Of a stretch of DNA of 64,000 bases, positions 8,157 to 16,882 are shown in pieces; position 1 is the stretch's first letter; the number at the start of each line of letters is the position of its first letter. The stretch covers positions 124,001 to 188,000 of the forward strand of contig URCF01000001.1 in NCBI GenBank assembly GCA_900546365.1, in the 5' to 3' direction. The DNA is from an uncultured Porphyromonadaceae bacterium (GTDB lineage Bacteria > Bacteroidota > Bacteroidia > Bacteroidales > Muribaculaceae). Both the position numbers and the translations under genes were made by a program. Below the pieces are notes generated by a model. It saw only the letters and a program-made list of their open reading frames with translations. It was not told the origin of the DNA and searched no databases.

Positions 8157-9779
8157 TCAGTCCTTGGGTAAGTCAATAATCTGTGTGGAAAACTCTTTGT
8201 TGGCGCGTAGAATCATCGGGTCAAAATCATTGTACACTTCGTAGAATGAAGATGTCCCGAGCATATCGCGTGCAATAAGGGCTTTCAATTGACTAACAAT
8301 CAAGTTGCGCGAAATGTTTATGTAGTACCAGCGCGGGGCTATCCCCTCGGTGTCGCGGGCAAAGTTGGCAAAATCCTGCAGCAGAATGTCATCGCTTGGC
8401 AACAGCTTCAGCAGCTCCGCGGTTGAGGAGGCTTTGAGGAGGCGTTCGCGCTCGCGGTCGGTGTAGTGGAACGCATATTTCTGCATTAGTCCGGCGTTGA
8501 GCACATTGAGATAGTAGGTGGAGAGGCCGGTGGTGTCGTTGGGCACAAATACATCAGGCATGATTCCGCCGCCGCCATACACTGTTCTGCCGCCGAGAGT
8601 GAGGAATTTCTTGGTTTTGTCAAGGTGTACGCTGTCGGCACTGAATATCTCGCCGTTGTTGTAGCGGTCCACAATCTCCATGTCATAGCTTTTCAGCGCA
8701 CCGGGAGTGTAGATTTTCTGGATGCACCTGCCTGAGGGGGTGTAGTAGCGGGCTGTGGTGAGTCGGATAGCGGAGTGGTCGGGGAGCTCAATCTGACGCT
8801 GCACAAGGCCTTTGCCAAACGACCGGCGGCCTACAACCACGCCGCGGTCGTTGTCCTGGATGGCTCCGGCAAAAATCTCGCTGGCGCTTGCTGAAAATTC
8901 ATCAATCACCACCACGAGAGGGTATTGGGTGAACGCTCCGGTGCCATCGCTCACAGCAGAAGTTTCGGATATGTCGGTTCGTCCGCGTGTTTCCACTATT
9001 GGGCGTCCGGCTTCAAGAAATTCGTTGGCCATAAGTATGGCGGGTTCCATGTAGCCGCCGCCATTGCCGCGGAGGTCTATCATATACCGCTGCGCACCCT
9101 TGTCGCGGAGCTCTACCATTGAGTTGAGGAATTCCGAGTAGGTGTTGCGGCCAAACTTATTGACCTTGATATAACCGGTGCCGTCGCTCAACAGATATGT
9201 GGCATCAATGGATGTAACGGGAATGTCGCCGCGCACCACTTTGAATTTCAGTAGCTTGGGCGAGGTGGCGCGCATCACGCCGAGAGTCACCTCGGTGTCG
9301 CGTTCGCCCCTGAGGTGAGATATCACCTTCTCGTTGCTCCACTTTTGTCCGGCCACCACGGTGTCGTTGATGGATATGATGCGGTCGCCGGCCATAAGTC
9401 CAACCTTTTCCGATGGACCGCCGCTGATCACTTCAAGCACTGTGATGGTGTCGGTGAGCATATTGAACGATATGCCAATGCCGCAAAACGACCCTTCCAG
9501 CTCTTCGTTGACGCTCTGGAGGTCCTGGCTGCTGATATATGTGGTGTGGGGGTCAAGTTTGGCAAGAATGTCGGGAATGGATGCTTCAAGGAGCGAGTCG
9601 GTATTGACTTCGTCAACATACTCTTCGGATATATGCGACATAATGGCGTCAATTTTCGACTGTGCCTCGGATCCGGTGAAGCGGGGAAAATAAAAGGATC
9701 CAACGAATAGTCCCGCGCAAAAGGCAATGGCCAAAAACAGCGGCAACCATACGGATGTGCGTTTCAGATTATTGTTCAT
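8157..9779 (-). CDS. S41 carboxy-terminal processing protease
   Basis: A 540-residue periplasmic serine protease that degrades or trims proteins from their C-termini. It has an N-terminal membrane anchor or uncleaved signal (about residues 10-31), a PDZ domain (about 90-175, with GIGISF and GPSEKVGLMAGDRI), and the S41 catalytic core. The Ser-Lys dyad region is visible: SASASE at 296-301 and Lys323 in SFGKG. A C-terminal helical extension follows. The gene heads a pair with the folate cyclo-ligase (1 bp apart); the functional link between the two is unclear. Family members are commonly named CtpA or Prc. Confidence 0.93.
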   Translation of the reverse strand: MNNNLKRTSVWLPLFLAIAFCAGLFVGSFYFPRFTGSEAQSKIDAIMSHISEEYVDEVNTDSLLEASIPDILAKLDPHTTYISSQDLQSVNEELEGSFCGIGISFNMLTDTITVLEVISGGPSEKVGLMAGDRIISINDTVVAGQKWSNEKVISHLRGERDTEVTLGVMRATSPKLLKFKVVRGDIPVTSIDATYLLSDGTGYIKVNKFGRNTYSEFLNSMVELRDKGAQRYMIDLRGNGGGYMEPAILMANEFLEAGRPIVETRGRTDISETSAVSDGTGAFTQYPLVVVIDEFSASASEIFAGAIQDNDRGVVVGRRSFGKGLVQRQIELPDHSAIRLTTARYYTPSGRCIQKIYTPGALKSYDMEIVDRYNNGEIFSADSVHLDKTKKFLTLGGRTVYGGGGIMPDVFVPNDTTGLSTYYLNVLNAGLMQKYAFHYTDRERERLLKASSTAELLKLLPSDDILLQDFANFARDTEGIAPRWYYINISRNLIVSQLKALIARDMLGTSSFYEVYNDFDPMILRANKEFSTQIIDLPKD

Positions 9780-9829
9780 TGATTGAGTTACAGTAAATAA
9801 GAGAAATAAACGAATGGATTTGGCGACGG

Positions 9830-10261
9830 TCAGTCAATCTCGGGGATATGCACACATTCCACTCCTGCTCTGCGGAGCAGGTCGAGGCCGTCGGTGATAC
9901 GGTAGAGATCGTTGAACACCACTCTCCGTATGCCGGCCTGAATGATTAGCTTGGAGCACTCAAGACATGGCGAGGCAGTGATGTAGAGGGTGGATCCGTT
10001 GGAGGAGTTGTTGCTTCTCGCCACCTTGGTGATGGCGTTGGCTTCGGCGTGGAGCACATATGGCTTGGTGGCTCCGTCGGCATCCTCGCACACATTTTCA
10101 AATCCCGCCGGAGTGCCGTTGAACCCGTCGGATATGATCATTTGGTCTTTGACCAGAATGGCGCCTACCTTGCGGCGCTCGCAGTAGGAATTTTCGGCCC
10201 ATATGGCGGCCATACGCAGGTAGCGTTTGTCAAGCAATTCCTGCTTATCGTGATTTTCCAT
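9830..10261 (-). CDS. Deoxycytidylate (dCMP) deaminase family protein
   Basis: A 143-residue zinc deaminase that probably converts dCMP to dUMP, feeding dTMP synthesis. The zinc site is complete: HAEAN with the proton-shuttling Glu, and SPCLECSK giving the two Cys ligands. The N-terminal WAENSYCERRKVGAILVKD is the usual opening of dCMP deaminases; the region FNGTPAGFENVCED also matches that family more than cytidine or tRNA adenosine deaminases. An upstream in-frame ATG at 10309 exists, but MENHDKQELL at 10261 gives the common length. It lies 50 bp upstream of the S41 protease gene in the same direction and may share its transcript. Confidence 0.88.
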   Translation of the reverse strand: MENHDKQELLDKRYLRMAAIWAENSYCERRKVGAILVKDQMIISDGFNGTPAGFENVCEDADGATKPYVLHAEANAITKVARSNNSSNGSTLYITASPCLECSKLIIQAGIRRVVFNDLYRITDGLDLLRRAGVECVHIPEID

Positions 10262-10495
10262 TGTTGTTGAATAATTGTGCAAAAATAGTAATATTGGCGC
10301 ATATAGCATTGCTGTTTACGAAAAATCTGCATCCCGACATATTTATTTGGTCAAAATATGTGAACCAATGGTGTGAAATATGTTAAAACACCGCTTTCCA
10401 AGCCGTTTTCGTGCATTCCAATCCAAAACATTTTATGCTCCCCGGGGGTTAGAAAAGTATAATTACTTTGTTATTGTGTCTCTATATCTGCAACT

Positions 10496-11008
10496 ATGAT
10501 TACTAAGAAATTCACCGACAGGCTGCTTTCCATCCAGGACAACCTGCTGAGCTTTGCTCTCATACTCACCTCCAACCGCGATGATGCCTACGACTTGCTG
10601 CAGGACACCACTCTCAAGGTGCTTGACAGCGAGGATAAATATACTGAGAATATCAACTTCAAGGGGTGGGTGTTCACCATCATGCGCAATATTTTCATCA
10701 ACCACTACCGCAAGTCCGTGCGGAATGCCACTATTGTTGACACCACCGAGGATCTCTACTACCTTAATCTTCCACAGAACGATGTGCACAACACTCCCGA
10801 AGATTCATATTCGGTGATGGAGATCACCCAGGTGATCCATCGGTTCAAGGATGAGTACAGGGTGCCGTTTTCAATGCACCTTGCCGGGTATAAATATCAG
10901 GAGATTGCCGACTACATGCACCTGCCCGTGGGCACGGTGAAAAGCCGTATATTCTTTGCCCGCAAGCGTTTGCGCCGCGACTTGGACGATTATCGGTTTC
11001 ATGACTGA
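10496..11008 (+). CDS. ECF-type RNA polymerase sigma factor
   Basis: A 170-residue sigma factor with region 2 at about residues 10-75 (DDAYDLLQDTTLKVL and FKGWVFTIMRNIFINHYRK) and region 4 at about 115-165 (YQEIADYMHLPVGTVKSRI, a helix-turn-helix that reads the -35 element). No membrane anti-sigma factor, FecR or zinc-anti-sigma gene lies next to it: upstream is the divergent dCMP deaminase gene and downstream the convergent rmuC, whose stop is 2 bp away. Bacteroidetes often encode such stand-alone ECF factors. The regulon cannot be told from the sequence. Confidence 0.92.
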   Translation: MITKKFTDRLLSIQDNLLSFALILTSNRDDAYDLLQDTTLKVLDSEDKYTENINFKGWVFTIMRNIFINHYRKSVRNATIVDTTEDLYYLNLPQNDVHNTPEDSYSVMEITQVIHRFKDEYRVPFSMHLAGYKYQEIADYMHLPVGTVKSRIFFARKRLRRDLDDYRFHD

Positions 11009-11010
11009 CC

Positions 11011-12306
11011 TCATGCCTTGTCGGTGAGGCCGGCGGGGAGCTGCTTGCTGATTTTCACACCCATCTCGCGCAGGTTTTCGGCTTTGCGCACAAGGTTGCC
11101 CGACCCTTCGCTGAGTTTCTTCATGGCCGAGTCGTAGGCATCGGTGGTTGACTTTATCCCTTTGCGGATTTTGTCCATATCCTCGATGAACCCGACGAAC
11201 TTATCATACATCTTTCCGCTTTCCAACGCTATCTTCTGTGCGTTCTGAGTCTGGCGGTCGTGGTTCCACAGCTGGGCAATAAGGCGTAGGGAGCCTACGA
11301 GCTGGGTGGGGGACACTATCAGCACACGTTTGTCGTATGCTTTGAGCCATAATGTGTTGTCAATGCTCATGGCAGCAGAATAGGCTGCTTCGTTGGGGAT
11401 GAACATCATCACGAAGTCAAGCCGTTCGGAGCCTACATAGTCCTGATATTTTTTCTCGGCCAATTCGTTCACATGCTTCATCACCGATGCTATGTGCTGC
11501 TTGCCAAACAGCTCGCGCTGTTCCTCCGATTCCGCGTTGACATACTCCACAAACGCTGTGAGCGACACCTTCGAGTCTATCACCACCGAGCGGTTGCCGG
11601 GATAGTGGACCACCACATCTGGACGAAGCACACGGCCTGATTCGTTGCGCAGTGCAGCCCCGTTTTCCGAACCGTATTGCAGCGAATACTCCTCATCTTT
11701 TCTCAATCCCGATTTCTCAAGGATGGTTTCTAGCACCATCTCGCCCCAATCACCCTGTTTCTTGCTGTCGCCTCGCAGAGCAGTGGCGAGTTGCCTGGCC
11801 TCCTTTCCGATGCTCAAGTTGGTCTCTATGAGCTCCTTGATGCGCTGCTCAAGCGAGAACCGTTCACGCGATTCCTGGCTGTAACATTCTGTCACGGATT
11901 TTTTGAACTGCTCAATGTCGGTTTTCAGCGGGTTGAGTATCTGCTCCATCTGCTCGGCGTTGTGCTGCCGCAGCGATTTGGTTTGCTGTGTCATGATGTC
12001 ATTGGCAAGCAGTGTGAAGCTCTCCTGCTGGCTTTTGAGCCTCTGTTGGTGCTCCTCGCGGGTTGATTCAAGAGCGGCCTTGGTGTCGTCAATCCGCAGG
12101 TTGAGCTCGGCAATCCGGGCCTCGTACTGCCTTATGGCGTGGTCATATTGCTGCTGTTTTTCGTCCGCGAGTTGCCTTGCGCGTTGAGCCTCGTTTTCAG
12201 CCACGGCGCATTTGCTGCGCAAGGCCGACTGTCTGGAATAGCAATTTGCCGCAACCATGAGCCCGGCAGCAAGGAGTAATGAAAGTATAATGATGGCAAT
12301 AATCAT
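11011..12306 (-). CDS. rmuC: RmuC family DNA recombination protein
   Basis: A 431-residue protein with an N-terminal transmembrane helix (MIIAIIILSLLLAAGLMV), a long coiled coil of about residues 25-150, then the RmuC nuclease-like domain (GDWGEMVLETILEKSG through VVIDSKVSLTAFVEYV and FVMMFIPNEAAY). RmuC limits inversions at short inverted repeats in E. coli and is thought to be a restriction-like nuclease acting on branched DNA. The frame opens at 12330, but a full-consensus promoter at 12341-12371 would start RNA near 12334, so the ATG at 12306 is the more likely start. It converges with the sigma factor gene. Confidence 0.9.
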   Translation of the reverse strand: MIIAIIILSLLLAAGLMVAANCYSRQSALRSKCAVAENEAQRARQLADEKQQQYDHAIRQYEARIAELNLRIDDTKAALESTREEHQQRLKSQQESFTLLANDIMTQQTKSLRQHNAEQMEQILNPLKTDIEQFKKSVTECYSQESRERFSLEQRIKELIETNLSIGKEARQLATALRGDSKKQGDWGEMVLETILEKSGLRKDEEYSLQYGSENGAALRNESGRVLRPDVVVHYPGNRSVVIDSKVSLTAFVEYVNAESEEQRELFGKQHIASVMKHVNELAEKKYQDYVGSERLDFVMMFIPNEAAYSAAMSIDNTLWLKAYDKRVLIVSPTQLVGSLRLIAQLWNHDRQTQNAQKIALESGKMYDKFVGFIEDMDKIRKGIKSTTDAYDSAMKKLSEGSGNLVRKAENLREMGVKISKQLPAGLTDKA

Positions 12307-12340
12307 GGAATATTGATGGGATTTGGTCAAAACTATTGTT

Positions 12341-12371
12341 CAAAGATACTTATATTTTTTGTGTCATCAAA
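12341..12371 (-). promoter_or_regulatory. Promoter of rmuC
   Basis: Minus strand TTTG (12371-12368), 19-nt spacer, TATCTTTG (12348-12341): a perfect Bacteroidetes-type promoter. It predicts a start near 12334 and favours the rmuC ATG at 12306 over that at 12330. Confidence 0.7.
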
Positions 12372-12384
12372 AGAAAATAAGTAG

Positions 12385-12392
12385 TAAATTTG
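12385..12392 (+). promoter_or_regulatory. Possible -7 element of the alpha/beta hydrolase cassette
   Basis: TAAATTTG matches TAnnTTTG, but the nearest TTTG (12358-12361) is 23 nt away, longer than usual. The predicted start near 12399 would leave only about 5 nt before the ATG at 12404, an almost leaderless message. It is back-to-back with the rmuC promoter. Confidence 0.4.
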
Positions 12393-12403
12393 TGTCCTGA
12401 TTT

Positions 12404-13171
12404 ATGACACAGATCATCGACATACAAGGTTTGCCGCTGCACTATGAGGTGAGCGGCAGCGGTCCCGCTATGATATTGATGCACGGATGGGGATGCTCGC
12501 ACGCCACAGTGCAATCGATAGCAAAGGTGGCTTCGGAGAGCCACACTGTATATAATGTGGACTTCCCCGGGTTCGGCGACACCCCTGAGCCTGCTGAGGT
12601 GTGGGGTGTGGAGCAGTACACCCGGCTGATAGAGCAGATGGCGGATAAACTTGGACTGTCCAACCCTGTGCTCCTCGGCCACTCTTTCGGCGGCAGGGTA
12701 GGGATTCTGTTCGCCTCGCGCCGTGAGGTGAACAGGCTGATTCTCGTGGACGCCGCAGGTATAAAACCCCGCCGCAAACCATCTTATTATATTAAGGTGT
12801 ATTCCTTCAAGCTGATGAAGCTGCTGATGAAGCTGCGCTATGGTGCGGAAGGGGCAAAGAAGCGTATCGAGGCTGAGCGGGCCAGGCGCGGCAGTGCCGA
12901 CTATGCGGCCGCCTCGCCTATGATGCGAAGCATATTGTCGAAATGTGTCAACGAGGATCTCAAGAGAGCGCTTCCTTCAATCAAGGCTCCCACTTTGCTG
13001 ATATGGGGCGAGAACGATACTGCCACACCTCTCAGCGATGCCAAGACCATGGAGCGGCTCATTCCTGATGCCGGACTGGTGAGCTTTCCCGGTTGCGGTC
13101 ATTATAGTTTTCTGGACAATCCGGTGCAGTTTGCAGCCGTGCTCCGCAGTTTTTTGAATTCCAACTCATAG
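12404..13171 (+). CDS. Alpha/beta hydrolase, first gene of a MurF-like/Ddl-like cassette
   Basis: A 255-residue soluble alpha/beta-hydrolase with no signal peptide. Visible features are the oxyanion segment HGWGCSHAT near residue 27, the nucleophile elbow GHSFGGR near 90 (catalytic Ser), the late acid in LLIWGENDTATP, and the final His in GCGHYSFLD near 230. A helical lid (about 125-175) contains many Lys and Arg. Substrate unknown. It begins a tight plus-strand unit with the membrane MurF-like ligase 8 bp downstream and a D-Ala-D-Ala ligase homologue after that, so it may act on a peptide or ester bond in a wall-related product. That link is inferred from position. Confidence 0.87.
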   Translation: MTQIIDIQGLPLHYEVSGSGPAMILMHGWGCSHATVQSIAKVASESHTVYNVDFPGFGDTPEPAEVWGVEQYTRLIEQMADKLGLSNPVLLGHSFGGRVGILFASRREVNRLILVDAAGIKPRRKPSYYIKVYSFKLMKLLMKLRYGAEGAKKRIEAERARRGSADYAAASPMMRSILSKCVNEDLKRALPSIKAPTLLIWGENDTATPLSDAKTMERLIPDAGLVSFPGCGHYSFLDNPVQFAAVLRSFLNSNS

Positions 13172-13179
13172 ATTTAGAT

Positions 13180-14778
13180 ATGGTTATAGCTACAATATTA
13201 TATTTCATAGTTCTGGCTTTTGCCGCCTCCAATATGTGGATTGAGCTCAAGCGCGACTTGATGATGATGCAGCAGAACTCCTATTGCATCGACCGCTACC
13301 GCCGCTGGCTGTCAGTGTCGGGCGATTCCACCTCGCTGCCCAAGCTTGTGGGTCTGTGTGTGCTCGGCGCATCACTTGCCTCGTTCAGCGCTCCGGTGTG
13401 GGGGATGGGGCTCACCTTTGTGTTCTGCGCAGGGTGCTACGGGTGGCTGTTTACCCGACGCTACAAGAAGCCGCTTGTGATGACTCGCCGTGCATGGCGC
13501 ATCCTTATTACCGCCGCAGTTCTGGCCACTGTCTCTGTGCTGGCTGTGATAGCTTTGCTGCCTGAAGACAATCTGCTTACCAGGGTTTCGGCTGCGTCCA
13601 TCACCTGTTTGGCCATCTACTGTGCGAGCCATATATATATTGTGGCTGCAGTGTGGTTGCTAACCCCGGTAGAAAAGCATATCAACAACGGATTCTATAA
13701 GGATGCCCAACGGATATTGCAGTCCATGCCCGGACTCAAGGTGATAGGTGTGACCGGCAGCTATGGCAAAACGAGCACTAAATATTTCCTGTCGCGCATA
13801 TTGTCGGAGAAATATGAAGTACTGATGACTCCGGGTAGTTTCAACACCACCATGGGCGTGATTCGCACTGTGCGCGAGATGATGAAGCCATACACCGAAG
13901 TGTTTGTGTGCGAAATGGGAGCCAAGCAGCTCAATGATGTCAAGGAAATCTGCGACCTTGTGCATCCCCATATAGGTATAGTCACAGCCGTTGGTCCCCA
14001 GCATTTGGAATCGTTCAAGAGCATTGAGAATGTGCAGCGAACCAAATTCGAGCTTGTTGACTCATTGCCTTCAGATGGACTCGCGGTGGTGAACAATGAT
14101 TTTCCCTTCATAGCCAGTCGGGAGGTACGCAATGTGGAGTGCGTGCGCTACGGCATATCCAACCCCGATGGATGCTCCTTCACTGTGAGCGATATAATGT
14201 ATGATGCTACCGGCACCACATTCACTGTTGTCGGACCTGACTTCACCCATACTTTCCACACACGCCTGCTAGGCGAATGTAATGTGAGCAATCTCCTTGC
14301 GGCTGTCATTGTGGCTCTCGACATGGAAGTCAGCATTGAGCAGATAGGTCGTGCCATTGAGCATATCGAGCCTGTGGAGCATAGGTTGAGCGTGAAGCGC
14401 ACCCCCGGAGGCGTAACCATTCTCGATGATGCATACAACTCCAATCCATCGGGCTCGGCAATGGCTCTCGAAGTGCTCGGAGCCATGACACAGGGCAAAC
14501 GTATCGTAGTCACTCCCGGCATGATAGAGCTTGGTGAGCGGCAGAGTGAACTCAATTGCGAGTTCGGTCGCAAGATAGCCATGAATGTGGATATTGCCAT
14601 TATTGTAGGTCTCTACAACCGTGAAGCGATAGTGGAGGGTATCAATGATGCCGGAGTGGAGCCGCCACAGGTCATCACCGTTGACAGTTTTGCCGCTGCT
14701 CAGCAGGTGCTCGCTACTGTTCTTGTATCGGGTGACACGGTGCTTTATGAAAACGATCTTCCCGACACTTTTAAGTAA
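13180..14778 (+). CDS. MurF-like Mur ligase with N-terminal membrane domain
   Basis: A 532-residue protein. Residues 1-165 hold about five hydrophobic segments (roughly 3-20, 55-70, 72-91, 106-126, 136-161); the rest is a Mur ligase. The P-loop TGSYGKTST is at 192-200, the central domain contains EMGAKQLNDV and TAVGPQHLESF, and the C-terminal domain has LDDAYNSNPSG near 415, the motif characteristic of MurF (UDP-MurNAc-tripeptide:D-Ala-D-Ala ligase). Canonical MurF is soluble and about 430-460 residues, so the membrane domain is extra. The D-Ala-D-Ala ligase homologue 30 bp downstream would supply the dipeptide. Whether this is the housekeeping MurF or a second enzyme adding another dipeptide to a lipid-linked acceptor cannot be told from this window. 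Confidence 0.85.
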   Translation: MVIATILYFIVLAFAASNMWIELKRDLMMMQQNSYCIDRYRRWLSVSGDSTSLPKLVGLCVLGASLASFSAPVWGMGLTFVFCAGCYGWLFTRRYKKPLVMTRRAWRILITAAVLATVSVLAVIALLPEDNLLTRVSAASITCLAIYCASHIYIVAAVWLLTPVEKHINNGFYKDAQRILQSMPGLKVIGVTGSYGKTSTKYFLSRILSEKYEVLMTPGSFNTTMGVIRTVREMMKPYTEVFVCEMGAKQLNDVKEICDLVHPHIGIVTAVGPQHLESFKSIENVQRTKFELVDSLPSDGLAVVNNDFPFIASREVRNVECVRYGISNPDGCSFTVSDIMYDATGTTFTVVGPDFTHTFHTRLLGECNVSNLLAAVIVALDMEVSIEQIGRAIEHIEPVEHRLSVKRTPGGVTILDDAYNSNPSGSAMALEVLGAMTQGKRIVVTPGMIELGERQSELNCEFGRKIAMNVDIAIIVGLYNREAIVEGINDAGVEPPQVITVDSFAAAQQVLATVLVSGDTVLYENDLPDTFK

Positions 14779-14808
14779 ATAATATATTTGTAACCACAAC
14801 TGTTTGTT

Positions 14809-15987
14809 ATGAAAACCAATATAGGTGTGTTTTTCGGCGGTAGGTCCACCGAGCACGAGATTTCAGTGATTTCCGCCAATCAGGCCATGCATGCCATCAA
14901 CACCGACAGCTTTGATGTGACTCCGATATATATCACCAAGCAAGGACGATGGTACACCGGCGACGCCTTGATGGATGTTAAGAACTACAAGGATATTCCT
15001 GCATTGCTCAAGCAGTGTACCGAAGTGTATATGGAGCCTGTGTTTGGTGATTACAATCTGTATCGCCGCAAACCCAAAATGTTTGGTTCCAACATATTGG
15101 CAACTCTTGATGTGGCTATTCCGGTGCTTCATGGTTCAAATGGCGAGGATGGCACCTTCGAGGGTATTCTTGACTCCATCGGCATCCCCTACGCCGGATG
15201 CAATGTGCTTGCCTCAGCCAACGGTATGGACAAAATCACCATGAAGATGATTCTGCAGGCTTGTGGTGTTCCCCTGGTGGACTATGTGTGGTTCACCGAC
15301 AAGCAGTGGGACTCCAAGCGTCAGCAGATGATTCAGCTTGTAGAGGAAAAACTGGGGTATCCTGTGATAGTGAAGCCCGCCAACCTCGGCTCAAGCGTAG
15401 GTATTGGCCGCGCCGGTGACCGCAACGCTCTGATTGAACGGCTCAACGAAGCCGAGAAATATTCCTCGCGCCTCATTGTGGAGCATATGGTGGATAATCT
15501 TCATGAAGTGAACTGCTCGGTGCTTGGCGATTGCGATGACTATATCACTTCGGTGTGTGAAGAGCCTATCAAGAGCGGCGAGATACTTTCGTATGACGAT
15601 AAGTACATGGGAGGTACCAAGGGCGCCAAGGGAATGCAGGCTTCACAAAAACGTATCCCCGCCAATCTGCCCAAGGAGGTGACTGAGCGTATTCAGTTCC
15701 TTGCAGGGGAGACCTTCCGTGTGCTCTCATGCCATGGTGTGAGCCGTGTGGATGTGATAATGGATGCAGACAACGGCAACATCTATGTCAACGAAATCAA
15801 CACAATTCCCGGTTCGCTTTCGTTTTACCTTTGGGAAGCCACCGGTATTCCGTTCAGCGAGCTGATGGAGCGTCTGGTTAAGCTTGCTTTGAAGCGCAAA
15901 CGCGAAATGGCCATGAAAACCGTCAGCTACGACCAGAACATTTTCAGCATGGGTTGCGGTGTCAAAGGCTCCAAAGGCGTGAAATAA
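14809..15987 (+). CDS. D-alanine--D-alanine ligase homologue (divergent omega loop)
   Basis: A 392-residue ATP-grasp ligase. It begins with the Ddl pattern VFFGGRSTEHEISVISA, has HGSNGEDGTFEGIL near residue 109, the ATP-binding KPANLGSSVGI near 187, and the metal/ATP site VNEINTIPGS near 330. Three points differ from standard Ddl: the usual EVNTxPGMT is here INTIPGSLSF; the omega-loop segment with a conserved Tyr is replaced by KYMGGTKGAKGMQASQKR; and the C-terminus is extended by about 25 residues. The second substrate may therefore not be D-Ala. It follows the MurF-like ligase and ends in a strong terminator. Confidence 0.85.
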   Translation: MKTNIGVFFGGRSTEHEISVISANQAMHAINTDSFDVTPIYITKQGRWYTGDALMDVKNYKDIPALLKQCTEVYMEPVFGDYNLYRRKPKMFGSNILATLDVAIPVLHGSNGEDGTFEGILDSIGIPYAGCNVLASANGMDKITMKMILQACGVPLVDYVWFTDKQWDSKRQQMIQLVEEKLGYPVIVKPANLGSSVGIGRAGDRNALIERLNEAEKYSSRLIVEHMVDNLHEVNCSVLGDCDDYITSVCEEPIKSGEILSYDDKYMGGTKGAKGMQASQKRIPANLPKEVTERIQFLAGETFRVLSCHGVSRVDVIMDADNGNIYVNEINTIPGSLSFYLWEATGIPFSELMERLVKLALKRKREMAMKTVSYDQNIFSMGCGVKGSKGVK

Positions 15988-16007
15988 TCCCGAATAATAT
16001 TGCAAGC

Positions 16008-16054
16008 AAAAGAGTCTGCACACTGTTGAGGGTGGCAGACTCTTTTGTCTTTTT
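16008..16054 (+). terminator. Terminator of the hydrolase/MurF-like/Ddl-like cassette
   Basis: Perfect 12-bp stem AAAAGAGTCTGC (16008-16019) with GCAGACTCTTTT (16035-16046), followed by GTCTTTTT. It lies 20 bp after the Ddl-like stop and closes the three-gene unit. Confidence 0.85.
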
Positions 16055-16066
16055 AATCAGATTGAA

Positions 16067-16831
16067 TCAGAATGCATATCCAAGCCGAATTAATAAGCAG
16101 TTTGAATATAATTTTTGATGATCTATGATCGGTAGCAAGCCTCTGTCGTATGTGACATCAAGATTAAATCGTTTATACCATAAGCCTCCACCTGCTTGAA
16201 TCCCTAAGTCAGCGCGGTTGTAGCCTCTGATGTAATCTAACTCCGTTTTTTGAGTCTCTGTTCCCATAAGAACATCTGTTATAGTTATGATGTTTCCATC
16301 GGTATCAAATGCCGGTATGTGAACTTCAAATCTATACTTGCTTTTAGTCTTTGCTGCGCCGGTGAAATCATAAGAGAAGTATGGTGCAATATGAACTTCA
16401 ACTGACCAATCTTTTGCGATGGCTCGTCGGTAACCTATCATAAAAGGTGCTGCTCTGAAGTTGTAGGCTCTCATATTTGAGGACTCTTTTATGTAATCAT
16501 TTCCTTCATTGTATGATACTGGCTTAAGGCTATAACCGCGTGTACCCAAGGCTAATTCAAGCCCCCAAAAGAATCCATGAGTTGATATGGGCTTGTTGAA
16601 CATTGCGGATATATCGTATCCGTATCCTGTCTGAATGGGTTTACCTGTCTGAGTTTCAATCTCGTTTTTTAAATTTCCGGTGACATTGTTGATGCTTAAT
16701 CCGGCTCTTACAACCCAGCGGGAATCACGGGTTTCGTTTGCGAATGGAGCCGTGTTGTTGTAATCGGCTGCAATTGACGCGGATGCCCCAAATAGCATTG
16801 TCAAGGCTAATGGTACTAAAGCTTTTTTCAT
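16067..16831 (-). CDS. Outer-membrane beta-barrel family protein
   Basis: A 254-residue exported protein: signal peptide MKKALVPLALTMLFGASASIAA, then alternating amphipathic strands and a C-terminal ...CLLIRLGYAF ending in Phe, as in outer-membrane barrels recognised by BamA. The layout matches the porin-like PorT/OmpW-size barrels common in Bacteroidetes (eight to ten strands). No plug, TonB box or enzyme motif is seen, so function is unknown. The codon use is more AT-rich than the neighbouring housekeeping genes, suggesting lower expression or a different history. The ncRNA candidate at 16883-17213 ends about 50 bp upstream of its start in the same orientation. Confidence 0.8.
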   Translation of the reverse strand: MKKALVPLALTMLFGASASIAADYNNTAPFANETRDSRWVVRAGLSINNVTGNLKNEIETQTGKPIQTGYGYDISAMFNKPISTHGFFWGLELALGTRGYSLKPVSYNEGNDYIKESSNMRAYNFRAAPFMIGYRRAIAKDWSVEVHIAPYFSYDFTGAAKTKSKYRFEVHIPAFDTDGNIITITDVLMGTETQKTELDYIRGYNRADLGIQAGGGLWYKRFNLDVTYDRGLLPIIDHQKLYSNCLLIRLGYAF

Positions 16832-16882
16832 GTGATGATAAAATATGCCTATAGTTGCCCGGAGTCGGCGATAATAAGTGTT

